Shown here: one piece after another, positions 14,612 to 23,547 of the stretch
Numbering within the stretch: position 1 is the first letter of the stretch
How the letters are laid out: every line of letters starts with the position of its first letter
From: Clostridiaceae bacterium
GTDB taxonomy: Bacteria > Bacillota > Clostridia > Oscillospirales > Acutalibacteraceae
Length of the DNA: 64,000 nt
Reading direction: 5' to 3'
NCBI GenBank assembly: GCA_016292455.1
Contig: JAEDIL010000001.1
Span: 1 to 64,000 of the forward strand
Translations under genes and position numbers: made by a program
Notes under the pieces: model-generated
Told to the model about the DNA's origin: nothing
Database searches by the model: none
The model's input: the letters and a program-made list of their open reading frames with translations, nothing else

Positions 14612-16183
14612 ATGACCATAATCCTGTTTTTGTCGTGTGTTGCTGCCTTCCTCATTCCGACAGGGCTTGCACTCATTGATTCAATGCATTTTTTTCAGCT
14701 GAATTCATACCGTTTTTCAACCCATACAAAATGGATTTCCGAAAACTTCAATAAGCACCTTCCTCACTACTTGTTCTCGGTTATTCTGCTTATCGTCTCC
14801 CTCTTTTCATACAGAGCAGACATAAAAATGGGTATCGTTGCCGTTCTGTTTATTGTCGCGGCGATTATTGAAAGACCGAAAAAAGCCAAAAAGCCACTTG
14901 TATATACACCGCGAGTGAAGCGTATGTTCATAACAACGGCAATAATTTTTGCCGCTGTTATCGCAGGCACCTCAGTTCCGCTTTTCAGAACACACCATGA
15001 AAGCGTTGCGGTTCTCATTGTTGTCTGCCTTTACGTTCTTTCTCCGTTCTGGGCTCTTGTTTCCAACTTTATCAATGTTCCGATTGAAAAAGCTGTCAAC
15101 CGCCATTACATCAGGGACGCAAAAAGACTTCTTGCCGCCTGCCCCGATCTCAGAATAATCGGAATCACCGGAAGCTACGGCAAGACGAGCGTAAAATATT
15201 ATCTCAACACTCTTCTTCGTGCCAAATACAATGTACTCATGACTCCGGAAAGCTACAACACTCCGATGGGTGTTGTCAAAACCATTCGTTCGTCCCTGAG
15301 AGCGACGCACGAAATTTTCATCTGCGAAATGGGAGCAAAATGGGTCGGGGACATCAAGGAGCTTTGCGACATTGTTCACCCGCAGCACGGCATAATCACC
15401 TCAATAGGTCCTCAGCATCTTGAATCATTCAAAACACTCGACGCAGTCAAGAAAACAAAGTTTGAGCTTGCCGACGCATTACCCGAAAACGGAATGCTTT
15501 TCCTCAACAACGACGATGAAAATATTCTTGCTCACGGCTGCGACCGCCCGTTCGTCTCCTACGGAATTAAAAACAAGAGCGACTACACAGCCTCTGACAT
15601 TTCCGTTTCCGAGCGCGGAACAACCTTTACCGTAACCGGTCCCGACGGAGAAAGCGAAAGCTTTTCAACGCGCCTTGTCGGTCGCCACAACGTTCTCAAC
15701 ATCACAGGTGCAATTGCTGCGGCAAACTGCTTTGGAATTCCTCTTTCACAGCTCAAAGGTCAGGTCAGGAGACTTGAATGTGTTCCGCACCGCCTTGAAC
15801 TGAAAAATAAAAGCGGGCTTACCATCATTGACGACGCCTACAACTCAAATCCGAGCGGAACAAAAGCGGCGCTTGAAGCGCTTTCGCTCTTTGACGGCTT
15901 CAAAATTCTGGTCACTCCCGGTATGGTTGAACTCGGCGAAAAGCAGGAGGAGCTCAACCGCGAATTCGGCAGGAACGCCGCTTCAACCTGCGACCACGTT
16001 GTCCTTGTCGGCAGAAAGCAGGCTGTTCCGATCAAGGCAGGACTTCTTGACGAAGACTTTCCGGAAAAGAAAATTTTTGTTGCCGACACAATTGAAGAAG
16101 CTCTCACCCATGTTTACGCCCTTTCAAGCGGCGGACAGAAGAAAGTTGTTTTGCTTGAAAACGACCTTCCCGATAACTATTGA
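14612..16183 (+). CDS. murF: MurF-like ligase with N-terminal membrane domain
   Basis: A 523-residue Mur ligase of the family that joins D-Ala-D-Ala to the UDP-MurNAc-tripeptide. The ATP P-loop GITGSYGKTS lies at about residue 184, followed by TPESYNTPMG, EMGAKWVGDI and the C-terminal IIDDAYNSNPSGTKAAL, LGEKQEELNREFG and LLENDLPDNY. The first 150 or so residues are not the usual substrate-binding MurF domain. They form four or five hydrophobic helices (about 1-22, 50-92, 107-127, 132-150). In ordinary MurF the P-loop is near residue 110. The protein would therefore be membrane bound. It is directly followed by ddl, so the MurF reaction is likely, but the missing domain leaves substrate recognition open. 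Confidence 0.85.
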   Translation: MTIILFLSCVAAFLIPTGLALIDSMHFFQLNSYRFSTHTKWISENFNKHLPHYLFSVILLIVSLFSYRADIKMGIVAVLFIVAAIIERPKKAKKPLVYTPRVKRMFITTAIIFAAVIAGTSVPLFRTHHESVAVLIVVCLYVLSPFWALVSNFINVPIEKAVNRHYIRDAKRLLAACPDLRIIGITGSYGKTSVKYYLNTLLRAKYNVLMTPESYNTPMGVVKTIRSSLRATHEIFICEMGAKWVGDIKELCDIVHPQHGIITSIGPQHLESFKTLDAVKKTKFELADALPENGMLFLNNDDENILAHGCDRPFVSYGIKNKSDYTASDISVSERGTTFTVTGPDGESESFSTRLVGRHNVLNITGAIAAANCFGIPLSQLKGQVRRLECVPHRLELKNKSGLTIIDDAYNSNPSGTKAALEALSLFDGFKILVTPGMVELGEKQEELNREFGRNAASTCDHVVLVGRKQAVPIKAGLLDEDFPEKKIFVADTIEEALTHVYALSSGGQKKVVLLENDLPDNY

Positions 16184-16206
16184 TTAACAGCAAGAGGTGA
16201 GTATAA

Positions 16207-17469
16207 ATGAAAATCAAGGTTGGAGTAATGTTCGGCGGAAAAAGCGTTGAGCATGAAATTTCAATAATCTCCGCAATTCAGGCCATCGGCTCAATGAACA
16301 CGGAAAAATATGACGTTATACCCATATACATTACCAAAAACAACGAATTCTATGTCGGTTCCTCGGTCGGTGAAATTGAAAACTACCGCAACATTCCGGC
16401 TCTTCTGAAAGAAAGCACCCGCGTTATTCTTGTCAATGACGGCGGTCTTGTCAAACTTATCCGCTACCCGGCTAAGCGCTTTGGCTCGTCATACGTTGAT
16501 TATATTGACGTTGCTTTCCCGATCGTTCACGGAACAAACGTTGAAGACGGAACCCTTCAGGGATTTTTGACGATGCTTGATATTCCGTATGTCGGCTGCG
16601 ATGTCATTTCCTCGGCAGTAGGTATGGACAAATACGTTATGAAAACCGTACTCAAAGACAACAACATTCCTGTTCTTGACTGCCTCTGCTTCAATGCAAA
16701 GGAATACGACTGCGGCAACGATGAGGTAGTTGACGCGATTGAAAAGAGGATCGGTTTTCCGGTAATCGTCAAGCCGGTCAACCTCGGCTCTTCAATCGGA
16801 ATTTCAAAAGCCGACGGACGCGAAAAGCTTTATGAATCGCTTGATATGGCGTTCTGCTACGCCGATAAGGTTCTTGTTGAACGAGCAGTTCAGAACCTCA
16901 AAGAAATCAACTGCTCCGTCTGCGGCGACTATGAACACGCCGAGCCCTCCGAGTGTGAAGAACCGGTAAACAGCGATGACATCCTCTCGTTCAGCGACAA
17001 ATATCTCGGCTCCGGCTCTTCCGGCGGCACAAAAGGCGCAAAGGTCGGCGGAAAGCTTGGCGGCAAACTCGGCGGTTCAAAAAGCGGCGGCAGCAAAAGC
17101 GGCATGGCATCGCTGAAAAGAAAAATTCCGGCGGAAATTACAGATGAACAAAAAGCAACCATTCAGAAATATGCCGTTGATGCGTTCAAATGCCTCGGTT
17201 GCAGCGGTGTTTCAAGAATCGACTTCATGATGGACACCAAAAGCGGTGAAATTTTCCTCAACGAAATCAACACCATTCCCGGCTCGCTTTCTTTCTACCT
17301 CTGGGAGCCGGTGGGCGTACCCTACTCAAAACTGCTTGACAAAATGATTTCCCTTGCACTCAAACGGGAACGCGAGCAGGAGGGAATCACCTATGCGTTC
17401 GAGTCAAACGTTCTTGAGGGCGTTTCGCTCGGAGGCGGGGCAAAGGGTGCAAAAGGCTCAAAGATGTGA
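16207..17469 (+). CDS. ddl: D-alanine--D-alanine ligase with Gly/Lys-rich insert
   Basis: A 420-residue ATP-grasp ligase that makes the D-Ala-D-Ala dipeptide used by MurF. The N-terminal GGKSVEHEIS, central HGTNVEDGTLQG, KPVNLGSSIGI and C-terminal FLNEINTIPGSLS motifs are intact. Two things are odd. Residues 268-302, at the active-site omega loop, are a low-complexity insert made of repeats such as KVGGKLGGKLGGSKSGG. The extreme C-terminus (residues 409-420) carries a similar Gly/Lys tail. Normal Ddl is about 350-370 residues. It sits 23 bp after murF with SD AAGAGGTG. The ligated second residue cannot be settled from the loop. Confidence 0.9.
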   Translation: MKIKVGVMFGGKSVEHEISIISAIQAIGSMNTEKYDVIPIYITKNNEFYVGSSVGEIENYRNIPALLKESTRVILVNDGGLVKLIRYPAKRFGSSYVDYIDVAFPIVHGTNVEDGTLQGFLTMLDIPYVGCDVISSAVGMDKYVMKTVLKDNNIPVLDCLCFNAKEYDCGNDEVVDAIEKRIGFPVIVKPVNLGSSIGISKADGREKLYESLDMAFCYADKVLVERAVQNLKEINCSVCGDYEHAEPSECEEPVNSDDILSFSDKYLGSGSSGGTKGAKVGGKLGGKLGGSKSGGSKSGMASLKRKIPAEITDEQKATIQKYAVDAFKCLGCSGVSRIDFMMDTKSGEIFLNEINTIPGSLSFYLWEPVGVPYSKLLDKMISLALKREREQEGITYAFESNVLEGVSLGGGAKGAKGSKM

Positions 17470-17595
17470 TAGCAAGGTCCTGCCATATAAAGGCATAAAA
17501 AATCAAAATCATATTTCATATTCGTAATTTGTTTCCTTTATTTGTTGTACAAAATAAAATATTTTTTTCTTGTTAAGCTTTTTTCACCATAAAGC

Positions 17596-17677
17596 TGTGC
17601 ATAGGTACCAGCGAACGGGCGAAAAATGCTTTCTGCATCTGAATGCAGCAGTCACTCCTTGTTTATGGAGGTAGCCG
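17596..17677 (+). promoter_or_regulatory. Candidate three-way-junction RNA element
   Basis: Two hairpins (CTGCAT/ATGCAG with tetraloop CTGA at 17633-17648; CTCC/GGAG at 17655-17670) are enclosed by GGTACC (17604-17609) and GGTAGCC (17670-17676). The fold resembles a riboswitch-like junction, but I could not match a known class. It lies before, not inside, the transcript from the promoter at 17679. Confidence 0.3.
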
Positions 17678-17678
17678 A

Positions 17679-17707
17679 TTGACAATGTCCCTATCCAGTG
17701 TTATTAT
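17679..17707 (+). promoter_or_regulatory. SigA promoter of BMP-family gene
   Basis: TTGACA (17679-17684), 17-bp spacer, TATTAT (17702-17707). The SD AAGGAG (17724-17729) follows after a very short leader. Confidence 0.8.
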
Positions 17708-17736
17708 TTTTGCATCAACAAAAAAGGAGAAATGAA

Positions 17737-19557
17737 ATGAATTGCTTATTAAAAAGATCACTCGCTTTACTGCTGACACTTGTAATGCTTTTCGCTTGTG
17801 TTCCAATCTTCGGAGCAAACTCAACCCCGTTGATTCAAGGCTCGATTACTGCTTCCGCAGCTGAACACCGACACAAGAAAGTTACGACCACCACCAAAAA
17901 GGCTACCCTTTCAAATGACGGTCAAAAAGTTGTTCGCTGCACGGTCTGTAAAAAAACATTAAGTAAAATAGCGATTGCAAGAATTTCTTTAATTAAGCTT
18001 TCAAAAACCACGCTAACCTATACTGGAAAAACTCTTATACCGTCCGTAACAGTGAAGGACAGCAAAGGTAAAGCCCTCAAGGCCGGCACAGATTACACCG
18101 TATCCTACAAAAACAATAAATCTCCGGGCAAAGCAACGGCAACAGTTACTTTCAAAGGTAGTTACAGCGGCAAAAAGACACTTTCATTCAGAATCATCCC
18201 CAAGCTTTCAGTTCAAAAGACAAACTCATCGCTTTCATTCTCGTGGACAAAGGTTTCAGGCGCGGTGCGTTACAAAGCTTCGTTATGCTACGGAAAAACG
18301 CTGATTAAAGCTTTTGACACAACAAAGACAAGTGCAAAGTTCACAAATCTTAAAGAAAAAACGAACTATAAACTCATAGTAATCGCATACAATAGCCGCG
18401 GAAAACGTTTGCTAAATGCCGAATACACAGCGAAAACTTTAGAGAAATCTCCATACTCTAAAGTAAAGCTCGGCGTTATTCTTCTTCACGATGAGCACTC
18501 AACGTACGACCTCAACTTCATTGAGGCAGTAAAAAAAGCTTGTAATAAGCTTGATGTCAAGTACAAAATTCTGACAAATATTAGTGAAGATAACAGTTGC
18601 TATAATGCTGCTTCCCGACTTGTAAAAGACGGCTGCAATATCATTTTTGCAGACTCATACGGTCATGAAAGCTTCTTGATTGAAGCTGCCAAAGATTACC
18701 CTAATGTTGAGTTTTGCCATGCAAGCGGAGTCAATGCTCACACAGCCGGATTGAAAAACTATCACAATGCCTATGCATCAATATACGAGGGTCGTTATCT
18801 ATCAGGCGTTGCCGCAGGGTTAAAAATCAAAGAAATGATTGCCAACGGCATTATCAGCAAAAGAAATGCAAAGCTAGGCTATGTCGCACCTTATGAATAT
18901 GCAGAAGTTGTTTCCGACTACACAGCATTTTTCCTCGGAGCAAAAGCAATCGTTCCGTCAGTAAAAATGGAAGTCAGATTTACTCGTTCTTGGTTTGATA
19001 TTGAGCTTGAAAGAGAAGCCGCAAATGTTCTCATTGATAGAAACTGCGCTCTTATAAGTCAGCATTCAGACTCTCTTGGTGCTCCTTATGCTTGTGAGAA
19101 ATCCGGTGTTCCAAACATAGCTTATAATATTAACTATAATAGTCAATGTCCAACCACTTCAATCACCTCATCAAAAATCAACTGGACACCCTACTTCGAG
19201 TACATACTTACACAAAAAGCCACAGGAAAAAGGATTAAAACCGACTGGGTCGGCAACCTAAAAACAGGTAGCGTTGAGATTACGGGAATAAATGAGCGTG
19301 TTGCCGCAACTGGAACCAAAGCAAAACTCAAGCAGGTCAAAGCCGATCTCATAGCAGGAAAAATCCATGTCTTTGACACAAACACTTTCACTGTATCAGG
19401 CAAAAAGGTCAATTATTACTTTGCCGATGTCGATCCCGATTTTAATTTTTCCAAGGATACCCAAGTAGTTTTTGATGGATATTTCCATGAATGCGAAATG
19501 CGCTCTGCTCCGTATTTTGATTTAATGATTGATGGAATTACGCTTCTGAACACCTGA
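17737..19557 (+). CDS. Secreted BMP-family (PnrA-like) binding protein with Ig/FN3-like domains
   Basis: A 606-residue exported protein. Residues 1-45 are a signal sequence (LLKRSLALLLTLVMLFAC, possibly a weak lipobox; ASA-type cleavage site). Residues 45-80 hold a CTVCKK zinc-knuckle-like linker and 80-150 an Ig-like domain (TLTYTGKTLIPSVTVKDSKG). Residues 150-235 are fibronectin-III-like. Residues 245-600 are a BMP/Med periplasmic-binding domain (KLGVILLHDEHS, then YEGRYLSGVAAGLK, LGYVAPYEYAEVV, ISQHSDSLGAPYACE). Family members bind nucleosides or other small molecules for ABC import. No transporter genes are adjacent, so a surface sensor role is possible. Codons are noticeably more AT-rich than in flanking genes. 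The start is ATG 17737; the upstream in-frame GTG lies in the promoter. Confidence 0.85.
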   Translation: MNCLLKRSLALLLTLVMLFACVPIFGANSTPLIQGSITASAAEHRHKKVTTTTKKATLSNDGQKVVRCTVCKKTLSKIAIARISLIKLSKTTLTYTGKTLIPSVTVKDSKGKALKAGTDYTVSYKNNKSPGKATATVTFKGSYSGKKTLSFRIIPKLSVQKTNSSLSFSWTKVSGAVRYKASLCYGKTLIKAFDTTKTSAKFTNLKEKTNYKLIVIAYNSRGKRLLNAEYTAKTLEKSPYSKVKLGVILLHDEHSTYDLNFIEAVKKACNKLDVKYKILTNISEDNSCYNAASRLVKDGCNIIFADSYGHESFLIEAAKDYPNVEFCHASGVNAHTAGLKNYHNAYASIYEGRYLSGVAAGLKIKEMIANGIISKRNAKLGYVAPYEYAEVVSDYTAFFLGAKAIVPSVKMEVRFTRSWFDIELEREAANVLIDRNCALISQHSDSLGAPYACEKSGVPNIAYNINYNSQCPTTSITSSKINWTPYFEYILTQKATGKRIKTDWVGNLKTGSVEITGINERVAATGTKAKLKQVKADLIAGKIHVFDTNTFTVSGKKVNYYFADVDPDFNFSKDTQVVFDGYFHECEMRSAPYFDLMIDGITLLNT

Positions 19558-19565
19558 TATTGATA

Positions 19566-19613
19566 TACGACACTACATACAAACAACACCATCGGTCGTA
19601 GTTTTCTTTTTTC
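19566..19613 (+). terminator. Weak terminator after BMP-family gene
   Basis: TACGAC (19566-19571) can pair with GTCGTA (19595-19600), followed by GTTTTCTTTTTTC. The stem is short and the loop long. Confidence 0.4.
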
Positions 19614-19624
19614 TAAGGCTAGAG

Positions 19625-21064
19625 TTATTTTCCAAAATGACGTCTGAGTTTTTCAAATCCGCTTCTTGCCTTGCCGGGAAAAGCGTCTTTCTTATTTGAA
19701 TGATAAATGCCGAGCAGGTCAAGGAAAGAAAAATACGAATCAATTTTCAGAAGAAAGTCCGCAAAACTGCGGCTTTCTTTTTTTGTCCAAACGTTTTCGC
19801 AAAACGCGCCCAGACGAGGAAAAAGCAGCTCTCCGGCTCTTTTGATTGTCGGGGCATATTCGGTATCAAGAACAGCTTCTGCGCCGATTGAGAGCGGAAA
19901 TAAAGCATGTTCATAGCATTTTTCAACGCTCATCTCACCATGGGGGAGAGAAAGCCGACAGAAGGCGTCAATAACCGGGGCAGCTGAATCCTCGCCGTCA
20001 GAACGCTTTTCAAAAACGGCGCCAATCGGAATCAGACCGGGCTCATCGCTTCTGACAATCACTCTGACTCCCCTTTCTTCAAGGTGCGCCGCAGCACGAC
20101 TGAAAAAGTCTTTCAGAAGTCCGCTTTCGTCCGTTCCGAGCTCTTTCATTTTTTCAAGGCATTGCGGACAGGTGCTTCTCTGTGACTTTTTGCTCCGTCC
20201 GCCGCCCAGGTGAATATATCCGCTGCCGAAAAGCTCAGCTGTTTCATCAAGAACGGATAGAACAAAATCAGAAGCTTCCTTTTTGCCGAGACAAAGGCAA
20301 GCAGAGGTGTCACCGAAACGTGTGGGTACGGCAGTTTCTTCACCAAAGCAGGAGAGAGAAGGATATGCACAGACCGCTGCGGCTGTATGGTCGGGAAAAT
20401 CAAGCTCCGGAACAACGGCAATACACCTCTTCTCTGCATAATCAAGAATATCTTTAACGTCCTTTTGCGAATAGTATCCGCTGTGAGGCATCTTTCCGAT
20501 GCCGGTATATGCGCGCATACTGCCGATCTGTGAAAGCAGGAGGTTATCGAAAAGCTCCAGCCGCCAGCCCATATCTCCTGAAAGCTTCCAATGAAAAACG
20601 TTGAGCTTGTGAAACGCCATTGCGTCAAGAACAAGCTTCACCGCTTCGGGCGTAAAAAACCAACTCGCGCAGTCAAGCATAAGTCCCCTTTTTTCAGTTC
20701 GCGGAAAATCTTCAATTTCAAGGGCACAAAGCGAGCAATCATTCTGAATCAGAAGCTGAATAAGAGTCTGTACTCCCCAGAAAATTCCCGCTTCGCCGCC
20801 GCCCTCAATTCTGACGCTGTTTTCACTGACCGTCAGGCGGTAGCCCTCTTTCGGAAGTCCGGAAACAGCGCAAAAGGTCAGCTTTTCTTTCCCTGTTCCG
20901 ACAAATTCAAGACCGAAACAGTTGCTTGCGAATTCAAAAAAGCTTTCTTTGGCTTTTTCGCTCTTTTTGTCGCAGTAAAACTCTGCAAGGCGGGTCAGCG
21001 AAAAAACAGTGTTTCCGCTTAAAATTCTGACGCTTTGCGGTTCGGGTATGACGTTGACAGTCAC
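19625..21064 (-). CDS. GH20 beta-hexosaminidase homologue lacking catalytic residues
   Basis: A 479-residue family 20 homologue. The fold is recognisable: GEAGIFWGVQTLIQLL, LMLDCASWFFTPEAV, NVFHWKLSGDMGWR, VVPELDFPDHTAA. In active GH20 enzymes the site is H-x-G-G-D-E, where Asp positions the N-acetyl group and Glu is the acid. Here residues 285-290 read HLGGGR, so both are gone (codons GGA and CGG at 20200-20195). The substrate Arg in the LDxxR motif is Ser, and HWHLTDD has become HWKLSGD. The frame is open throughout, so it is not simply decaying. There is no signal peptide. The start is GTG 21064, after AAAGGGGG. It may be a sugar-binding pseudoenzyme. Confidence 0.8.
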   Translation of the reverse strand: MTVNVIPEPQSVRILSGNTVFSLTRLAEFYCDKKSEKAKESFFEFASNCFGLEFVGTGKEKLTFCAVSGLPKEGYRLTVSENSVRIEGGGEAGIFWGVQTLIQLLIQNDCSLCALEIEDFPRTEKRGLMLDCASWFFTPEAVKLVLDAMAFHKLNVFHWKLSGDMGWRLELFDNLLLSQIGSMRAYTGIGKMPHSGYYSQKDVKDILDYAEKRCIAVVPELDFPDHTAAAVCAYPSLSCFGEETAVPTRFGDTSACLCLGKKEASDFVLSVLDETAELFGSGYIHLGGGRSKKSQRSTCPQCLEKMKELGTDESGLLKDFFSRAAAHLEERGVRVIVRSDEPGLIPIGAVFEKRSDGEDSAAPVIDAFCRLSLPHGEMSVEKCYEHALFPLSIGAEAVLDTEYAPTIKRAGELLFPRLGAFCENVWTKKESRSFADFLLKIDSYFSFLDLLGIYHSNKKDAFPGKARSGFEKLRRHFGK

Positions 21065-21093
21065 GGCGAAGCCCCCTTTGGTTTGATGCTTTG

Positions 21094-21122
21094 ATTATAC
21101 ACCGCCGCGGCATGAAGGTCAA
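21094..21122 (-). promoter_or_regulatory. SigA promoter of GH20 homologue
   Basis: Minus strand TTGACC (21122-21117), 17-bp spacer, perfect TATAAT (21099-21094). The leader is about 20 bases. Confidence 0.75.
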
Positions 21123-21146
21123 ATTCTCTTTTCCCTTTCCTCACAG

Positions 21147-21180
21147 TGCGACATTTTTTTCTTTCTGAGCTTAATATAAT
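21147..21180 (+). promoter_or_regulatory. Probable spoIIE promoter region
   Basis: TATAAT at 21175-21180 lacks a good -35. A near-match to the Spo0A box (TGTCGCA on the minus strand, 21153-21147; consensus TGTCGAA) lies at the -35 side. This fits the Spo0A-activated SigA control known for spoIIE in Bacillus. Confidence 0.45.
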
Positions 21181-21210
21181 GGTCAAAAAGTATGCGAAAG
21201 GACGAGCCTT

Positions 21211-23511
21211 ATGAAAACAGCAATCAAAGAAAAAAAGCTTTCTGAATACATTCTGACCGAGGAAAAAGAGCTGTCCGCCTGGCTGCGGCAGCTTTGCTTC
21301 GCCGCCCTCGCCTTTTTCCTTTCTCAGTTGAAAAGCCTTGGAATGATTTCTCCGTTCTGTGCGGCTTTTTTGTCAACAGTCAGGTTTGAATACTGCCTTT
21401 CTTCACTTCTCGGCGGAATCTGCGGCTATTTTTTCGCTTTTGATTGGAAAACCGCTCTTAAATACAGCGCAGTGCTTGTCCTTTGCTCCTGCTGCCGCGC
21501 GGTACTTCAAAAAAAGCTTCCCTCGGCAGACACGGGAATGAGCGGTCCGCTCACCGCTCTGCTCTCATGTCTGAGCGTTTCTGCCCTGAATCTTGCTTTC
21601 GGCCCGTTCAGCATCTCCGGTCTGCTTTTTGCCGTTTGTGAAGCCCTTGTTGCCTTTTGCAGTGCATATCTGTATCTGCGCGTTTCAAATACCCCCGTTG
21701 CCGGAATAGGGCTCGGAAATCTTTCCGTCCGGGACACAGTATCCATCGGACTCTGCCTTTCGGCGCTGTTGCTTTGCGCCTGCGGCTTTTCCCTCGGTCC
21801 AATCGCTCCGGCTCATATTCTTGCCGTTTTATTCCTGCTTTTTGTTGCCCATTACAGAGGAGCAGGGCTTTCCTGCCTTTTCGGTGTGTGCATTTCGGCG
21901 GTGATTTCCATTGCAAATGCAAACACCGCGCTTTTTCCCGTTTTTGCTCTCGGCAGCCTTGCCTGCGGAGTTTTTGCACCTTTCGGACAATATGCCGTTT
22001 CAATTTCATTTGCTCTTTCCTCGGCGGTAATAATGTTCATTACTGGCTTTTCGGAAAAATCGTTCTGGTGTCTGCTTGAAATCGGTGCCGGCTGCGCAAT
22101 TTTTGCGGCAATACCTTCAAAAACGCTTTTTGCTCTCCACGCAGAGCTTGAAAAAAGCTTTCTTCTGCCGGACTGCCAGCTGAACCGAAGGGTCAGCGCT
22201 TCGCTCAGACGCGCGGCAGAAACGGTTGACGAGGTTTCCGATATTGTGAAAAACGTCAGTGCAAAGCTTGACAACGTAATAAATCCGGAAGTTGACAGGG
22301 TTTTCGCAAAGCTTCAGCAAAGCATATGCTTCGGCTGTTCCTTCAAAAACGAATGTTGGAGCGAGCGCTTCGGAGAAACCGCGGCGGACATTCTTTCTCT
22401 TGCCGGACTTAAAGAAAAAAGTAAAGAAATTACAGACCTTGAACGGCGCTGTCCGCGCTCAAACGCTCTTGTTTCACGCGTCAGGCAAAGCTATGGCGAA
22501 TTTGTTGACACAATGGCGGCAAAAATGAAGGTCAGAGAAATCAGGAATCTTGTCAGCGACCAGTTTTCTTCAATTGCAAACTTCCTTTCTGAAATGGCGC
22601 AGCAGGTTTCAACAAGCAGAGTGGTTGACAATACACACTCACGGGCATTGAAAACAGCGCTCAGCGATGCCGGAGTCTTTGTTGACTCTCTGAGCTTTTT
22701 CACGGACTCCAACGGCAGAGTCACAATTGAACTCAGTGTTCTTGAAAACGCATTTGAGCTTGACTGCAAAAAAGCAAAAAACATTCTTGAAGCAGCAACA
22801 AAACGGCATTTTGAAAAGCCGGAAATTGCAATTATGGACCTGCGCTCGGTTGTTATTTTTGAAGAAAAGGCGGCGTTCCGCGTTCTGGTCGGAACAGCCC
22901 AGCATCCGTTCAAAAACAACAAAATCTGCGGCGATTGCATCGGCAGATTGCGTGACCTTTCCGGCAACGAAATCGCCCTAATAAGCGACGGAATGGGAAC
23001 AGGCTCGCGCGCCGCAGTTGACGGAACAATGGCGGCAACGCTGATGGAAAAACTGCTTTCATGTTCGTTTTCCTTTGAAAGTGCGCTCAAAACCGTCAAC
23101 TGTGCCCTGATGGTCAAGTCAACGGACGAATCAATTGCAACCGTTGACGGCGTGAGCATCAATGTATACAGCGGTGAAACCGACTTTTACAAAGCCGGTG
23201 CGGCGGCTTCCTTTGTCAGACGCGGAAGCGAAGTTGCCATTGTTGAGGAACAGTCGCTCCCCGTCGGAATAATAAGGGATGTATGCTTTGCACACAAAAA
23301 AACGCGGCTTCAAAACGGGGACATTGTTCTGCTTGTTTCGGACGGCGTAACAACCGGCGACTGCGGTTGGGTCAATGATGAGCTTCTTGCGTGGAGCACC
23401 AACAGCATGGACGACCTTGCTGCCCACATCGCTTCGCTCGCAAGGCTGCGCAGCAACAAAGACAACGAAGACGATATAACGGTGGTTGCACTCAAAATTC
23501 TGAACAATTAA
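21211..23511 (+). CDS. spoIIE: Stage II sporulation protein E (PP2C phosphatase)
   Basis: A 766-residue membrane phosphatase that dephosphorylates SpoIIAA to release SigmaF in the forespore and helps place the polar septum. Residues 25-315 are about ten hydrophobic helices, then a central regulatory region (about 320-560) containing ICFGCSFKNECW. Residues 565-766 are a PP2C domain with metal-binding LISDGMGTGSRAA near residue 592, GVSINVYSG, and LLVSDGVTTG. The length is a little under Bacillus SpoIIE (827). The start is ATG 21211 after GAAAGGACG. Its presence indicates an endospore-forming lineage. It is monocistronic. Confidence 0.95.
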   Translation: MKTAIKEKKLSEYILTEEKELSAWLRQLCFAALAFFLSQLKSLGMISPFCAAFLSTVRFEYCLSSLLGGICGYFFAFDWKTALKYSAVLVLCSCCRAVLQKKLPSADTGMSGPLTALLSCLSVSALNLAFGPFSISGLLFAVCEALVAFCSAYLYLRVSNTPVAGIGLGNLSVRDTVSIGLCLSALLLCACGFSLGPIAPAHILAVLFLLFVAHYRGAGLSCLFGVCISAVISIANANTALFPVFALGSLACGVFAPFGQYAVSISFALSSAVIMFITGFSEKSFWCLLEIGAGCAIFAAIPSKTLFALHAELEKSFLLPDCQLNRRVSASLRRAAETVDEVSDIVKNVSAKLDNVINPEVDRVFAKLQQSICFGCSFKNECWSERFGETAADILSLAGLKEKSKEITDLERRCPRSNALVSRVRQSYGEFVDTMAAKMKVREIRNLVSDQFSSIANFLSEMAQQVSTSRVVDNTHSRALKTALSDAGVFVDSLSFFTDSNGRVTIELSVLENAFELDCKKAKNILEAATKRHFEKPEIAIMDLRSVVIFEEKAAFRVLVGTAQHPFKNNKICGDCIGRLRDLSGNEIALISDGMGTGSRAAVDGTMAATLMEKLLSCSFSFESALKTVNCALMVKSTDESIATVDGVSINVYSGETDFYKAGAAASFVRRGSEVAIVEEQSLPVGIIRDVCFAHKKTRLQNGDIVLLVSDGVTTGDCGWVNDELLAWSTNSMDDLAAHIASLARLRSNKDNEDDITVVALKILNN

Positions 23512-23547
23512 AATTTTCTTAACTATTGTGACAACTTTTTTACTTTT

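Noticed and set aside
17596..17677. c-di-GMP-I or TPP riboswitch
   Set aside because: Only short pieces (GGTAGCC; CCAGCGAACGG) resemble these classes; the conserved cores are absent.
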